NCBI RefSeq assembly: GCF_021648855.1
Contig: NZ_JAKJHX010000011.1
Span: 16,016 to 66,361 of the forward strand
DNA: 50,346 nucleotides
Direction of reading: 5' to 3'
Origin: Tychonema litorale BBK16
GTDB lineage: Bacteria > Cyanobacteriota > Cyanobacteriia > Cyanobacteriales > Microcoleaceae
The notes below the pieces were generated by a model, which was given only the letters and a program-made list of their open reading frames with translations, was not told where the DNA came from and searched no databases. How positions within the stretch are numbered: the first letter of the stretch is position 1; every line of letters begins with the position of its first letter. Position numbers and translations under genes: made by a program. Shown here piece by piece: positions 1-8,766 of the stretch.

Positions 1-2
1 TC

Positions 3-1196
3 AATCCCCCCTTGCTAAGGGGGGGGGCTGGAATAGAGTCACTGTGTGAAATGGCTGCCGAATTCGGTCTTCCTCAATGGGTGTTTGGGATGTCTACCTA
101 TGCTGTTGTTTCGGAAAGTCAAATTATTTGTACTTACACTCAACAAGGTAAGTGGCATCTCGCAACTGTCGATTTAGTCACAAAACAGTTGACAGAAATT
201 GAAACACCCTACAGCGATATATCCTCGGTAAAAACAAGAGGAGAAAGGGTGGTTTTTCTGGCAAGTTCGCCGACTGAATCTAGTGCTATTGTAGAACTAG
301 ATTTAGGGACAAGTCAACTAGATGTATTGCGTCGATCGAGTAATTTAACCGTTGACACAGGCTATATTTCAATACCGCAGCCGATCGCATTTCCGACAGA
401 ACATGGCTTAACTGCTTTCGGCTTCTTCTATGCACCGCAAAATCAAGACTTCACAGCCCCTGCAACTGAAAAGCCACCGCTTGTGGTCAAAAGTCACGGC
501 GGCCCCACTGCTGCGACTTCTAGCAGCATGAGTTTGAAGATTCAATACTGGACAAGTCGAGGTTTTGCTGTCTTGGATGTGAATTATGGTGGTAGCACTG
601 GTTACGGTCGAGAATACAGAAAAAGATTACAAGATAGTTGGGGAATTGTGGATGTTGATGATTGTACTAATGGTGCTAAGTATTTAGCCGATCGCGGTTT
701 GGTCGATCGCAACAGAATCGCGATCGCCGGCGGTAGTGCAGGGGGATACACAACTTTGTGTGCTCTGACTTTTCGTGATGTTTTCAAGGCGGGTGCGAGT
801 TATTATGGAGTGAGCGATTTGGAAGCTTTAGTCAGGGATACTCACAAGTTTGAGGCGCGCTATCTAGATGGATTGATTGGGGCTTATCCTGAAAGGAAAG
901 ATTTGTATATAGCCCGATCGCCTATTCACTTTACGGAACGTTTATCTTGTCCTGTAATCTTTTTTCAAGGATTGGAAGATAAAGTTGTTCCTCCTAATCA
1001 AGCGGAGATGATGGTGGAGGCATTGAAGGCAAAAGGTTTGCCTGTTGCTTATGTGGCTTATGAGGGGGAACAGCACGGTTTTCGGCGTGCTGAAAATATC
1101 AAAAGAACTCTTGATGGTGAATTCTATTTCTATTCGCGGGTGTTCAAGTTTGAGTTGGCTGAATTGGTGGAGGAAGTGCCGATCGCAAATCTTTAG
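3..1196 (+). CDS. S9 family prolyl-oligopeptidase-like serine peptidase, 5' end missing
   Basis: This is the C-terminal part of a prolyl oligopeptidase/acylaminoacyl peptidase. It keeps the end of a beta-propeller and the whole alpha/beta-hydrolase domain. The nucleophile motif GGSAGGYTT lies near residue 240 of the visible part, the acid in EDKVVPP near 323 and the histidine in GEQHGF near 354, so the catalytic triad looks intact. Family members are usually about 600-650 residues and about 394 are visible. The frame is open to the left edge, so the first TTG is probably not a true start. The first visible codons fall in a C-run/G-run hairpin and encode Pro/Gly-rich sequence unlike the family. 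Convincing homology begins near the [13 protein letters not shown] stretch. The gene either continues off the window or is interrupted by a repeat at this point. Confidence 0.85.
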   Translation, partial: NPPLLRGGAGIESLCEMAAEFGLPQWVFGMSTYAVVSESQIICTYTQQGKWHLATVDLVTKQLTEIETPYSDISSVKTRGERVVFLASSPTESSAIVELDLGTSQLDVLRRSSNLTVDTGYISIPQPIAFPTEHGLTAFGFFYAPQNQDFTAPATEKPPLVVKSHGGPTAATSSSMSLKIQYWTSRGFAVLDVNYGGSTGYGREYRKRLQDSWGIVDVDDCTNGAKYLADRGLVDRNRIAIAGGSAGGYTTLCALTFRDVFKAGASYYGVSDLEALVRDTHKFEARYLDGLIGAYPERKDLYIARSPIHFTERLSCPVIFFQGLEDKVVPPNQAEMMVEALKAKGLPVAYVAYEGEQHGFRRAENIKRTLDGEFYFYSRVFKFELAELVEEVPIANL

Positions 1197-1333
1197 AAAA
1201 CTTTATATTTCAGTCATTCTGTTTGCCCTCAAACCAGTTCAGAATTAGTGGGTATTGAACGTGATATTGCTCACAATTTTTGTTGTTTTCTGTCACATCT
1301 TTTGAGGCTATAATATAGCTTAATGGTTATATT

Positions 1334-1372
1334 GCGATCGCCTTATCTTGTAACTGAGAAATAGGCGATCGC
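1334..1372. repeat. Inverted HIP1 pair forming a hairpin
   Basis: A 10-bp arm (1334-1343, containing GCGATCGC) is repeated in inverse at 1363-1372 with a 19-base loop. It sits in the spacer after the peptidase and before the small gene at 1400. It could act as a weak terminator or simply be two HIP1 sites in opposition; it has no T-run. Confidence 0.4.
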
Positions 1373-1399
1373 ACAATTGTTGAGTTTTACTCACTAGCC

Positions 1400-1618
1400 A
1401 TGCAAAATCCTGTAAACTTAATTCCATCGGCTTTGGGCGAGTTGTTTGCCGAAGTCAACCAAAACGGCTATATTACTCTAGCCGATCGCTATGGATTGAT
1501 GGCCGCTATTTTTGATGAGACTTTGACACAGGAAGAAAAGCGAGCGATCAATCGCCTGTTACGCGCTGTGTGCCGAGGCAGGATAAAATTGGTTAATGAA
1601 TTGTCTATGATTAGATAA
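1400..1618 (+). CDS. Small conserved cyanobacterial hypothetical protein
   Basis: A 72-residue soluble protein with no signal peptide or membrane segment. The pattern of a short N-terminus, then ITLADRYGLMAAIFDE, then EEKRAINRLLRAVCRGRIK is one I recognise as a recurrent small cyanobacterial protein of unknown function. It is predicted to be mostly alpha-helical, with a basic C-terminal helix. It stands alone between a rightward peptidase and a leftward ABC operon, with no visible partner. The start is the first ATG in frame and codon use resembles the neighbours. No function can be assigned. Confidence 0.65.
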   Translation: MQNPVNLIPSALGELFAEVNQNGYITLADRYGLMAAIFDETLTQEEKRAINRLLRAVCRGRIKLVNELSMIR

Positions 1619-1639
1619 GATTTTTTTGTGACTTGACAA

Positions 1640-2479
1640 TTATTCATCTTGCGTAAAGTGGCGATCGAGAAAATTCAAAGCATAGTTCCGAAGTTCATAA
1701 TACTCCTTCGATTCCCGCAACTGTTGGCGATCGCGCGGATAAGAAAAAGGCACTGACAAGACCTCCCCGATAGTCGCCGCCGGGCCATTTGTCATGAGCA
1801 CAATGCGATCGGACATATAGATAGCTTCATCCACATCGTGAGTAATCATCATGACAGCTTGTTTGTGCTTTTCCCAGATATCCAATACCTGTTTCTGCAA
1901 CTTGCCACGAGTCAAAGCATCCAAAGCCCCAAACGGTTCATCCATTAACAACATTTTGGGTCTAATTGCCAGAGCTCGCGCAATTCCCACGCGCTGTTTC
2001 ATACCCCCTGAAATTTGATCGGGATATTTGTCAGCCGCAGACACTAAGTTGACCATTGCTAGGTGTTCGTTGACAAGACTAATTTTATCCGGGCGGCTCA
2101 GATTTTGCAAAACTTCATCAACTGCTAACCGAATATTCTCCCGTACAGTCAGCCAAGGTAGCAATCCATAATGCTGAAATACCATCATGCGATCGGCCCC
2201 TGGGTTGCGAATTTCCTTGCCTTCAAGTCGCACCATTCCCGAACTTTGTTTTTCTAAACCTGCCACTATTTTTAGCAGCGTAGATTTGCCGCATCCAGAG
2301 TGACCGATTACAGAAATAAATTCATTTTCTCCAATATTTAAGTTGATGTTTTGGAGAACACTAGATTCTTTACCGTCAGCACTTTTGTAGGACTTAAACA
2401 AATTGTCGATTTCTAAGAAGCAAGGAGAGTTAGGGGCTGGGCTATTTGTGTTGATTGAAGTGGCAGTATATTGAGTCAT
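1640..2479 (-). CDS. ABC transporter ATP-binding protein, NrtD/TauB/SsuB class
   Basis: Cytoplasmic ATPase of a nitrate/sulfonate/bicarbonate/cyanate-type importer (279 aa). Walker A reads GHSGCGKST, the signature SGGMKQRVGIARAL, Walker B LLMDEPFGALDALTR and the H-loop MMITHD. All catalytic elements are present. The family-typical 'GPAATIGE' strand lies near the C-terminus. It is the last gene of a leftward operon, 46 nt after the binding protein. The spacer contains a short TTGGGGA heptamer repeat. A single ATPase gene (no NrtC-like ATPase fused to a binding domain) resembles CynABD-type loci more than NrtABCD or CmpABCD. The substrate cannot be read from the sequence. Confidence 0.9.
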   Translation of the reverse strand: MTQYTATSINTNSPAPNSPCFLEIDNLFKSYKSADGKESSVLQNINLNIGENEFISVIGHSGCGKSTLLKIVAGLEKQSSGMVRLEGKEIRNPGADRMMVFQHYGLLPWLTVRENIRLAVDEVLQNLSRPDKISLVNEHLAMVNLVSAADKYPDQISGGMKQRVGIARALAIRPKMLLMDEPFGALDALTRGKLQKQVLDIWEKHKQAVMMITHDVDEAIYMSDRIVLMTNGPAATIGEVLSVPFSYPRDRQQLRESKEYYELRNYALNFLDRHFTQDE

Positions 2480-2525
2480 GTTCTTAATAGTTGGGGATTG
2501 GGGATTGGTTGGCAGATGTCAAACT

Positions 2526-3956
2526 TTAAGACATAAAAAAAGATTGAGGACGGTTAGCTCTAATTCCAAAACTATTGAGATAACCCACCGGATCGCTAGG
2601 ATCGAATGCTTTTTTGTCAATAAACATCTCCGCAGGTTCTATCTTATAATCTTCCAAAGGACAATTGATCCCCATTTCAGCAACAATCTTGCGGTAAAGG
2701 TCTGTTCTCCAAGCTTGTTTTGCTAACTCCTCAGCATTTTTTGGAACCTCTTTAATCTGTCCCCAGCGAGCAGCTTGAGTCATCAACCAAATACTATGAG
2801 ATTGCCACATAAATGTTGAATGATTGCCTGATATTTGAGGTAAGTTGGCGGGGATATCAAAGAAAATAGTTGTATCTTCTGATCGCACTGTACGATCTTT
2901 TCCATCAAACCCACCGTAATTGTAGTCGCCCACAATTCCCGGTCGTGTAAATTTATCGATCGCCCCTTTTTTCGGTCTCGCCCCCGTAAACGATCTCTCT
3001 GTCAGCAGTGCTGCTATTTCATCGCGATTTTCCGGCTTGCTACAATACTGGCAAGCTTCAACCATTGCTTTGACAAGGGAGTAATAAGTCTTCGGATTTT
3101 CGTCAATAAAAGATTGCATAACTCCTAAAACGCGATCGGGATGTCCTTGCCAAACTTCCTTACCTTGTGCAAAGGTAAAACCGATCCCCAAATTACCTTG
3201 AATTGCCCGCGTATTCCAAGGTTCTGCTACCATGTAAGCCTGCATCGCCCCGATTCTTATATTCGTTACCATTTGAGGTGGTGGCACAATAATCACCCGA
3301 AATTCTTGCAATGGATCAACACCAGCAACGGCTGATATATACCGCACAAAGTATTCGTAAATAGAAGAGCTGAGTACAACTGCCCAAACTTTTTTTTCGG
3401 CTGGTTGACTATCAAAAAAAGCTCGAAATTGTTTGCCAAATTCTTCGATATTACCGTTGTACTCATGCCAGGGGCGCAAGCCGAAATCCCACATCGCTTT
3501 ATTCATCGTCATCGCGTTGCCGTGGCGATGAATTGTCATGGCTGCACACAGAGGTGCGTGTCGCGCTCCTTCGGCTCCAATACGGGCATTTGTGACTGCG
3601 CCGGATACGACTGGGGAAGCATCTAGTCGTCCGAAAATCACGCCGTCGCGAGAGGTAGCCCAGCTTGCTTCGCGGTTGAGTGTGACGTTTAAACCATATT
3701 TGCGGAAAAAGCCTTTCTTCCAAGCGATCGCAAATGGTGCACAGTCATTAACGGGGACATATCCGATCGTTAAGTTGGGCTTTTCTAAGGTTTGGGAATT
3801 AACGATTGGTGTTACTCCTAAAGCCTCTTCGGTAAGTCCTTTTGCCGATCGATCCGCGCTAACTCCACAACTCGATAAAGCCATTCCCACCGCCGCCGAA
3901 CCAATTCCTTGCAAAAACTCGCGCCGCTTCCATTCGTAAAAAAAACTATCATTCAT
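2526..3956 (-). CDS. NrtA/CmpA-family ABC substrate-binding protein with Tat-like signal
   Basis: Periplasmic solute-binding protein (476 aa from the ATG at 3956). The N-terminus has a twin-arginine signature (KRREFLQGIGSAA) followed by a Ser-Ser-Cys site that could be lipidated. The mature part shows NrtA/CmpA hallmarks: LTIGYVPVNDCAPFAIAWKKGFF, then a WATSRDGV segment where family members bind the anion, then AEPWNTRA. The longer reading starting with TTG at 3971 adds only five residues and is less likely. The gene lies between the permease (upstream) and the ATPase (downstream). The order permease-binding protein-ATPase differs from the usual A-B-C/D order of nrt, cmp and cyn operons. Family ligands are nitrate, nitrite, bicarbonate or cyanate; which applies here is unknown. 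Confidence 0.88.
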   Translation of the reverse strand: MNDSFFYEWKRREFLQGIGSAAVGMALSSCGVSADRSAKGLTEEALGVTPIVNSQTLEKPNLTIGYVPVNDCAPFAIAWKKGFFRKYGLNVTLNREASWATSRDGVIFGRLDASPVVSGAVTNARIGAEGARHAPLCAAMTIHRHGNAMTMNKAMWDFGLRPWHEYNGNIEEFGKQFRAFFDSQPAEKKVWAVVLSSSIYEYFVRYISAVAGVDPLQEFRVIIVPPPQMVTNIRIGAMQAYMVAEPWNTRAIQGNLGIGFTFAQGKEVWQGHPDRVLGVMQSFIDENPKTYYSLVKAMVEACQYCSKPENRDEIAALLTERSFTGARPKKGAIDKFTRPGIVGDYNYGGFDGKDRTVRSEDTTIFFDIPANLPQISGNHSTFMWQSHSIWLMTQAARWGQIKEVPKNAEELAKQAWRTDLYRKIVAEMGINCPLEDYKIEPAEMFIDKKAFDPSDPVGYLNSFGIRANRPQSFFMS

Positions 3957-3971
3957 ATTGTATTTGACCAA

Positions 3972-4036
3972 TGGTTGTTAACTGTGGACTGTTAACTGTT
4001 GACTAATGACTAATGACTAATGACTGCTGACTAATG
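3972..4036. repeat. Heptameric STRR tract (TGACTAA-type)
   Basis: Degenerate tandem heptamers of the TGACTAA type fill the spacer between the permease and binding-protein genes. Similar tracts occur at 32109-32313. Such short tandemly repeated repetitive sequences are typical of filamentous cyanobacteria. Confidence 0.75.
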
Positions 4037-4879
4037 ACTATCCACTGGACGATGTGTCACCAACTCTTGAATTTTGCCAACTCCCCAGTCAAGCACCAAA
4101 CCAGTCAAACCAATGACCAACACAGCTAAAAATACCGAACTCAGATTTAAACGACTCCACTCATCCCACACAAAAAAGCCAATTCCCACGCCACCAGTCA
4201 GCATTTCCACCGCCACAATTACCAACCAAGCAATTCCCAAACTAATCCGCAAACCAGTAAAAATATAAGGCAAACTTGCAGGCAAAATTATTTTTGTAAT
4301 CCGTCGCCACTGTGGCATTTCCAGGACTCGCGCCACATCCAAATAATCTTTTGAAACGCTAGAAACTCCGAGTGCTGTGTTAATAATTGTCGGCCACAAA
4401 GACGTAATGAAGATCACAAAAATTGCCGAAGGATCTGCTAGATTGAAAATAGATAGCGATATTGGTAGCCAAGCTAGGGGCGATACTGGTTTGAAGATTT
4501 GGATTAGCGGATTTAGGGCCATCATTGCTGGTTTCGACATCCCGATCAAAAATCCCACGGGAATAGCTACAATCGCACCCAGCAAAAATCCCAGCAACAC
4601 CCTGCGTAAACTTGCGATCAACAGCCACCCAATACCTAAATCTCCTGGGCCCCGCTGGTAAAATGGATGCAATATGTAATCCCAATTAGCGATTAACGCC
4701 TGATAGGGAGTGGGAATCAAATCGCTTTTGAAGCTGGCAATAATCCACCACAGGATCAGAATACCTAAAAAACCCGCCGCAGGCAACAATATAGAATCCC
4801 GGATCACAGCGTGTTTTGCCTGCTTCCAAGCTGCAACTCCAGCAACTGCGATCGCCGATAAGTTAAGTTGAATAAACAT
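4031..4879 (-). CDS. NrtB-type ABC transporter permease
   Basis: Inner-membrane permease (282 aa) of the binding-protein-dependent inner-membrane component family. About six hydrophobic segments are visible, starting with ILLPAAGFLGILILWWIIASF. The EAA-like loop that docks the ATPase reads DVARVLEMPQWRRITKIILPASLP. It is the first gene of the leftward operon, preceded by a long leader with a c-di-AMP-type aptamer and a consensus promoter. The start ATG has a GAGGA Shine-Dalgarno at 4886-4890. It works with the binding protein at 2526-3956 and the ATPase at 1640-2479. Confidence 0.9.
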   Translation of the reverse strand: MFIQLNLSAIAVAGVAAWKQAKHAVIRDSILLPAAGFLGILILWWIIASFKSDLIPTPYQALIANWDYILHPFYQRGPGDLGIGWLLIASLRRVLLGFLLGAIVAIPVGFLIGMSKPAMMALNPLIQIFKPVSPLAWLPISLSIFNLADPSAIFVIFITSLWPTIINTALGVSSVSKDYLDVARVLEMPQWRRITKIILPASLPYIFTGLRISLGIAWLVIVAVEMLTGGVGIGFFVWDEWSRLNLSSVFLAVLVIGLTGLVLDWGVGKIQELVTHRPVDSH

Positions 4880-4982
4880 TTAATTTTCCTCAGAGTCAGG
4901 GGCGGTACAAGAAATTATGAACAATACCAACCGGAGACACCGACGAGGGCAAACTATCTAGTGAAAGAAAGTTGACTCTTCA

Positions 4983-5132
4983 GTCTCTACTCAATGCCTG
5001 CGAAGTTAGCTGACGGGCTAGGACTGAGAGATGTCCTTCTCTAAAAAATTAAAAATTACGATGTTATTTTTAATTTTGGCTTTTAATCCTGTAGAGATTA
5101 GCCCCAAAAATTGGTTCCTCCGCTCTAGTGAC
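4983..5132 (-). promoter_or_regulatory. c-di-AMP riboswitch aptamer (ydaO/yuaA type)
   Basis: Read on the minus strand, the leader contains the conserved ydaO blocks in order. A GAGCGGAGGAACC block comes first, then UUUUUGGGG-UAAUC, a variable stem, an AGAAGGACAUCUCU...AGUCCUAGCCCG region, the hallmark GUCAGCUAACUUCGCAGGC, and a closing UAGAGAC. The latter can pair with GUCACUA at the 5' end (one mismatch) as P1. These match the c-di-AMP riboswitch sequences I remember from Bacillus and Thermoanaerobacter. It lies between the promoter at 5192-5221 and the permease start at 4879. Boundaries are approximate. Confidence 0.85.
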
Positions 5133-5191
5133 ACGACTTTGTGCGATCGCGTAACACTGGATTAGGCTTGACTTTTTAATACATTCTGTCG

Positions 5192-5221
5192 ATTATACTC
5201 ATAGTTCTCTCATCTTGTCAA
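5192..5221 (-). promoter_or_regulatory. Consensus sigma-70-type promoter of the ABC transporter operon
   Basis: On the minus strand, TTGACA (5221-5216) and TATAAT (5197-5192) are both perfect and separated by 18 bp. Transcription would start near 5185, giving a leader of about 300 nt that contains the riboswitch. Confidence 0.75.
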
Positions 5222-5277
5222 TACATCTTTAGGAGTAGATAGCTGGTCATTCGATTTTAGATTTATGATCTGTCCAT

Positions 5278-6930
5278 TCATCCCCGTAAACGCCCCGATC
5301 GCAAAATACTCACAATTAACCACAAACCCAAAAAACTCGCTGTTGCAAACAAACCATTACTCAAAAAAGATAGTTGAGCAGTTTGAGCATTAGAAGAAAT
5401 AATTGCCGCCCCCACAATCAGCGAACCAACCACAATACTAAAAGAAAGTCTATTCGCAGAATCACCCAAAGTACGGCGCAGTGGATCGAGTTCTTTCACC
5501 GTCAAATTCCACTTCAAAGTTTCCGAAGTAACTCGATCTAAAAGCACTTCCAACTGTCGCGGAGATTGCAGAGATAAACTTTTCAGATCCAGCGCAGTTC
5601 TCAGCAAAGCTTGCACCGGATCTTCTCCGAATAACTGACGCCGAAATAAATCAGTCATCAGGGGCTTAACCTGTTCTATAATGTTAAATCTGGGATTAAA
5701 AGCGCGCGCTAAACCTTCTAAATTAGCGAGAGTTTTGGCATACAAACCCAGATTACTAGGCAGTCGAATTTTATTTTTGCGTGTGATTGCCAGCATCTCA
5801 TAAAAGATTTCTGACAAATTCATTTGCGACAGACTAACATTGTAATACTTACGCAGCATTTTAGCCAAATCATTTTCTAGATTAGCTAAACTCGTAGGCT
5901 GAGCAAATTCTGCCATTTGTAATGTTAATTGAGTACAGCGCTGAGAGTCTAAATCAACAATTGCCAGTAACAGTTCTGTCAAACTTTGTTGAGTGCGCGG
6001 ATCTAATCGGCCGACCATGCCGCAGTCTAACAGCGCTATGCGTCCATCTTTGAGATAAAATAAGTTGCCGGGATGCGGATCGGCGTGAAAGAATCCATCG
6101 ATATATAACTGTTGAAAGAAAGCGCGAGAAAGTAGTGTGGTAATTTCTTCCCGTTCGGCATCTACATCTCCATTGTGGCGAAGTCCTTGCAAGTCGCCCA
6201 ACAAAATTGGTACGCCCTCCAGCCACTCCATTACTAATAGTTTTTTTGTGGTTAATTTCCACTGAATTTCTGGGACGACTATTTGTTTTGGGTCGAACCA
6301 GCGACTTTTAGAAAGGTTGCGTTTGAGTTCTTCTGTGTAGCTGGCTTCTTGAATGAAGTCGAGTTCTGCACGTAGGGCGATCGCAAATTCTTCTGCTAAG
6401 GCGACAATATCATATTGTTGGCCGTAGTCTGTGAGGGCAACGAGTTCCGCTAAGGCTTTGAGGACGGCAATATCTCGTTCAATAATGATATCAATGCCGG
6501 GACGCTGAACTTTCAGGGCGACTTCGCGGCCGTCTTTTAAGGTGGCTTTGTGGGTTTGGGCGATCGAGCCGGCGGCGACTGCTTGAGTGTTAAATTGGGA
6601 GAAGGTTTCTGCGATCGACAGTTTGAGTTCCTGGCGGATAATCACTTCTACTTCCGACCACGGTACAGGGGGTACATCGGCTTGCAGGGAGGAGAGGGTG
6701 TCGAGGTACGCGGTGGGTAAAAGGTCGGGACGGGTACTCAGCAATTGTCCCAATTTCACAAAAACTGGGCCTAATTCGATCAGGATATTGCGGAGGACTG
6801 CTGGGGGCGGCAGACTGGGTGCGTCGGTTTTGCGGCCGGTGAGGAGGCTTTTCATGTAGTCCCAACCGTTGCGGAAGACGACTTCTAGGATTTCTCCTTG
6901 GCGTGAAGTGGTTTGAACTAGGCTGAACAC
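5278..6930 (-). CDS. ABC1/AarF/UbiB-family protein kinase-like protein
   Basis: A 550-residue member of the ABC1 (UbiB/Coq8-like) atypical kinase family. In cyanobacteria and chloroplasts these are linked to quinone and tocopherol metabolism and plastoglobule-type lipid functions. Visible motifs are the family KxGQ block (FVKLGQLLSTRPDLLP, about residue 55), the alanine-rich nucleotide loop variant AAGSIAQTH, VALKVQRPG (catalytic lysine), DPHPGNLF and LLDCGMVGR (the DFG equivalent). Two hydrophobic segments close the protein. The start is a GTG with GGAGG just upstream. Cyanobacteria carry several paralogues, so the exact role is unknown. The gene is alone and divergent from the module beginning at 7132. 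Confidence 0.9.
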   Translation of the reverse strand: MFSLVQTTSRQGEILEVVFRNGWDYMKSLLTGRKTDAPSLPPPAVLRNILIELGPVFVKLGQLLSTRPDLLPTAYLDTLSSLQADVPPVPWSEVEVIIRQELKLSIAETFSQFNTQAVAAGSIAQTHKATLKDGREVALKVQRPGIDIIIERDIAVLKALAELVALTDYGQQYDIVALAEEFAIALRAELDFIQEASYTEELKRNLSKSRWFDPKQIVVPEIQWKLTTKKLLVMEWLEGVPILLGDLQGLRHNGDVDAEREEITTLLSRAFFQQLYIDGFFHADPHPGNLFYLKDGRIALLDCGMVGRLDPRTQQSLTELLLAIVDLDSQRCTQLTLQMAEFAQPTSLANLENDLAKMLRKYYNVSLSQMNLSEIFYEMLAITRKNKIRLPSNLGLYAKTLANLEGLARAFNPRFNIIEQVKPLMTDLFRRQLFGEDPVQALLRTALDLKSLSLQSPRQLEVLLDRVTSETLKWNLTVKELDPLRRTLGDSANRLSFSIVVGSLIVGAAIISSNAQTAQLSFLSNGLFATASFLGLWLIVSILRSGRLRG

Positions 6931-7131
6931 GGGGCCTCCAGAGCGATCGGGTTATAACTACTAGGATAGCGCTGTTGAGCGGGCACACCAGTATCTTGGG
7001 GAATAACTTAGGGGTGATTCCCTTCGGCATATTTTAAACATAAAGATTTCGTATTTGTGATCGATTAACCTTTCTCAAGACGGATGTCAAGCTATACAAT
7101 ACCCAAAAGGGCAAGAGAGGAGTGTAACACA

Positions 7132-8727
7132 ATGACTTGGAGCTGCGATGGCGTACCCAAAAATACTTTAGATCAATATAACGGTGGTGGTGCCCACACA
7201 CCCCATGACAACAGCGATCCATTCTGCACGACGTGCTACTTGCCTAAACAGGCTATGCTTCCTCAACCGCCAGAGGGACTGCCGATCAAAAAAATTCTGA
7301 TGGGTGTAGCAGTCGTATTAGTCGTCAGCGGTGCCGGATTTGGTGTGTACAAAGCGTTTTTTGACAAACCTCCCGTTGTTATTGTAGATGGAGGCACACT
7401 TCCTCCTCCCGGAACTACTGCTTCACCAGGGGACTTCATCAGTTCTAAAGCAGTCAGCGCCCCGTTGATTAGTCAAGGGGAAAAGATTCTGATAACAGGC
7501 GGCAAAGCTGATGCTGAGAAACAAGCTGGGGCTGCTGCATTTGTAGGCAAGAATTGGGATGATGCGATCGCAAAATATGAACAAGCAGCGAAAACTGATC
7601 CTAATGACCCAGAAACTAAAATTTACATCAATAATGCGACGGCTCAAAAAACAGGAAATCCCCTGACAATTGCCGTAGTAGTTCCCATCGGTACTGGTGC
7701 TGATGCAGCTAAAGAAGTGCTTCGAGGAGCAGCTTTATATCAAGAGCAATTTAACAAAAGTCCAACAGTTCCTGGTCGATTATTAGAAATTGTAATTGTT
7801 AATGACGAAGTTGGCAAAACTCAGTCGATCGCACAGGACTTAGTTAACTCTCCGAACGTCTTGGGAGTTTTGGGACACGGCATTGACAGCGGTGCTCAAG
7901 ATGCTATCAAAGCCTATGAAACCGCAGGATTAGCCGCCATTTCGCCTGTCAGTTCCAGTGTTTCCATTGACTCTTCCAATAAAGCGACCTTGAAATTAAC
8001 TAAGGTGCTGGAAAAAACCGATGAAATGCTGAAAGTTTATCTCCAAAAACTTGGGGAAACTGTCGCAAACTATGCTAATAAAACTCACTCACCAGCCGCG
8101 ATCGCAATTTTCTACAATTCCGACAGCATTTACAGCAAGCAACTCAAGGAACTATTAGTCCTGGAAGTGCCAAAAGCTAGCGGCAAAATTGTCAAAGAAG
8201 TAGACATCAAAGCTGGTGCTACTTTTGATGCCAAATCTGCTGTCGCTGATGTGAGCAAAGCGGGCGCAAATGTGGTATTTATGGCGATGAGCAAAGACCA
8301 AGTAGAACAGGCAATTGCGATCGCCCAAGCCAACAAAGATACATCCCCAACTTTAGCATTAATGGGGGGCAGTGAGCTTTATAATCCTACTACTTTAATC
8401 AAGGGAGGAGATGCTATGAAAGATTTAGTCTTAGCAGTGCCTTGGAGGTGGGAAAAAGACGATCCTTTCTCGAAACAAGCCTCCGAAATTTGGAAAGGAC
8501 GAGTCAGTTGGCGAACTGCAACTGCCTTCGATGCCACCCAAGCTTTAACAGCAGCAATTAGTGGCAATCCTACCCGCGAAGGAACAGTCAAGTTCCTCAC
8601 CCAAGGAACTCTGATATCGGGAACTGCCAAGGAATTTGACCTATTCAAAGAGATTCCGTTAGTCAAAGCTGTCGAAGGTAAAGATGGCCCTCCGGGGTCT
8701 AAGTATCAATTTGATGCCGTTAAATAG
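7132..8727 (+). CDS. Membrane-anchored periplasmic-binding-like (Peripla_BP_6 type) protein with TPR-like segment
   Basis: A 531-residue protein. A short N-terminal region carries paired His (22, 25) and Cys (32, 35), suggesting a small metal-binding ribbon on the cytoplasmic side. One transmembrane helix follows (ILMGVAVVLVVSGAGFGVY). Then comes a linker, a TPR-like stretch (NWDDAIAKYEQAAKTDPNDPETKIYINNA) and a receptor-ligand-binding domain resembling branched-chain amino-acid binding proteins (LTIAVVVPIGTGADAAKEVLRGAALYQ, then LGVLGHGIDSGAQDAI). The start ATG at 7132 has GAGGAG upstream and is preferred over the in-frame ATG at 7084. It is the first gene of a rightward module with vWA, tubulin-like and kinase proteins. 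No transporter subunits are nearby, so a sensor role is likelier than transport (inference). Confidence 0.75.
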   Translation: MTWSCDGVPKNTLDQYNGGGAHTPHDNSDPFCTTCYLPKQAMLPQPPEGLPIKKILMGVAVVLVVSGAGFGVYKAFFDKPPVVIVDGGTLPPPGTTASPGDFISSKAVSAPLISQGEKILITGGKADAEKQAGAAAFVGKNWDDAIAKYEQAAKTDPNDPETKIYINNATAQKTGNPLTIAVVVPIGTGADAAKEVLRGAALYQEQFNKSPTVPGRLLEIVIVNDEVGKTQSIAQDLVNSPNVLGVLGHGIDSGAQDAIKAYETAGLAAISPVSSSVSIDSSNKATLKLTKVLEKTDEMLKVYLQKLGETVANYANKTHSPAAIAIFYNSDSIYSKQLKELLVLEVPKASGKIVKEVDIKAGATFDAKSAVADVSKAGANVVFMAMSKDQVEQAIAIAQANKDTSPTLALMGGSELYNPTTLIKGGDAMKDLVLAVPWRWEKDDPFSKQASEIWKGRVSWRTATAFDATQALTAAISGNPTREGTVKFLTQGTLISGTAKEFDLFKEIPLVKAVEGKDGPPGSKYQFDAVK

Positions 8728-8766
8728 TTTACCAATCAAGTTAAAACTACTATAGGTCGATCGGTG

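Noticed and set aside
3957..3971. TTG start extending the NrtA-like protein by five residues
   Set aside because: ATG 3956 precedes the Tat-like signal directly and fits the family; the extension adds nothing.
4880..5140. Guanidine-I (ykkC) or cobalamin riboswitch as an alternative to c-di-AMP
   Set aside because: The GUCAGCUAAC...GCAGGC and CGGAGGAACC blocks match ydaO in order; no ykkC or B12-box core is seen.
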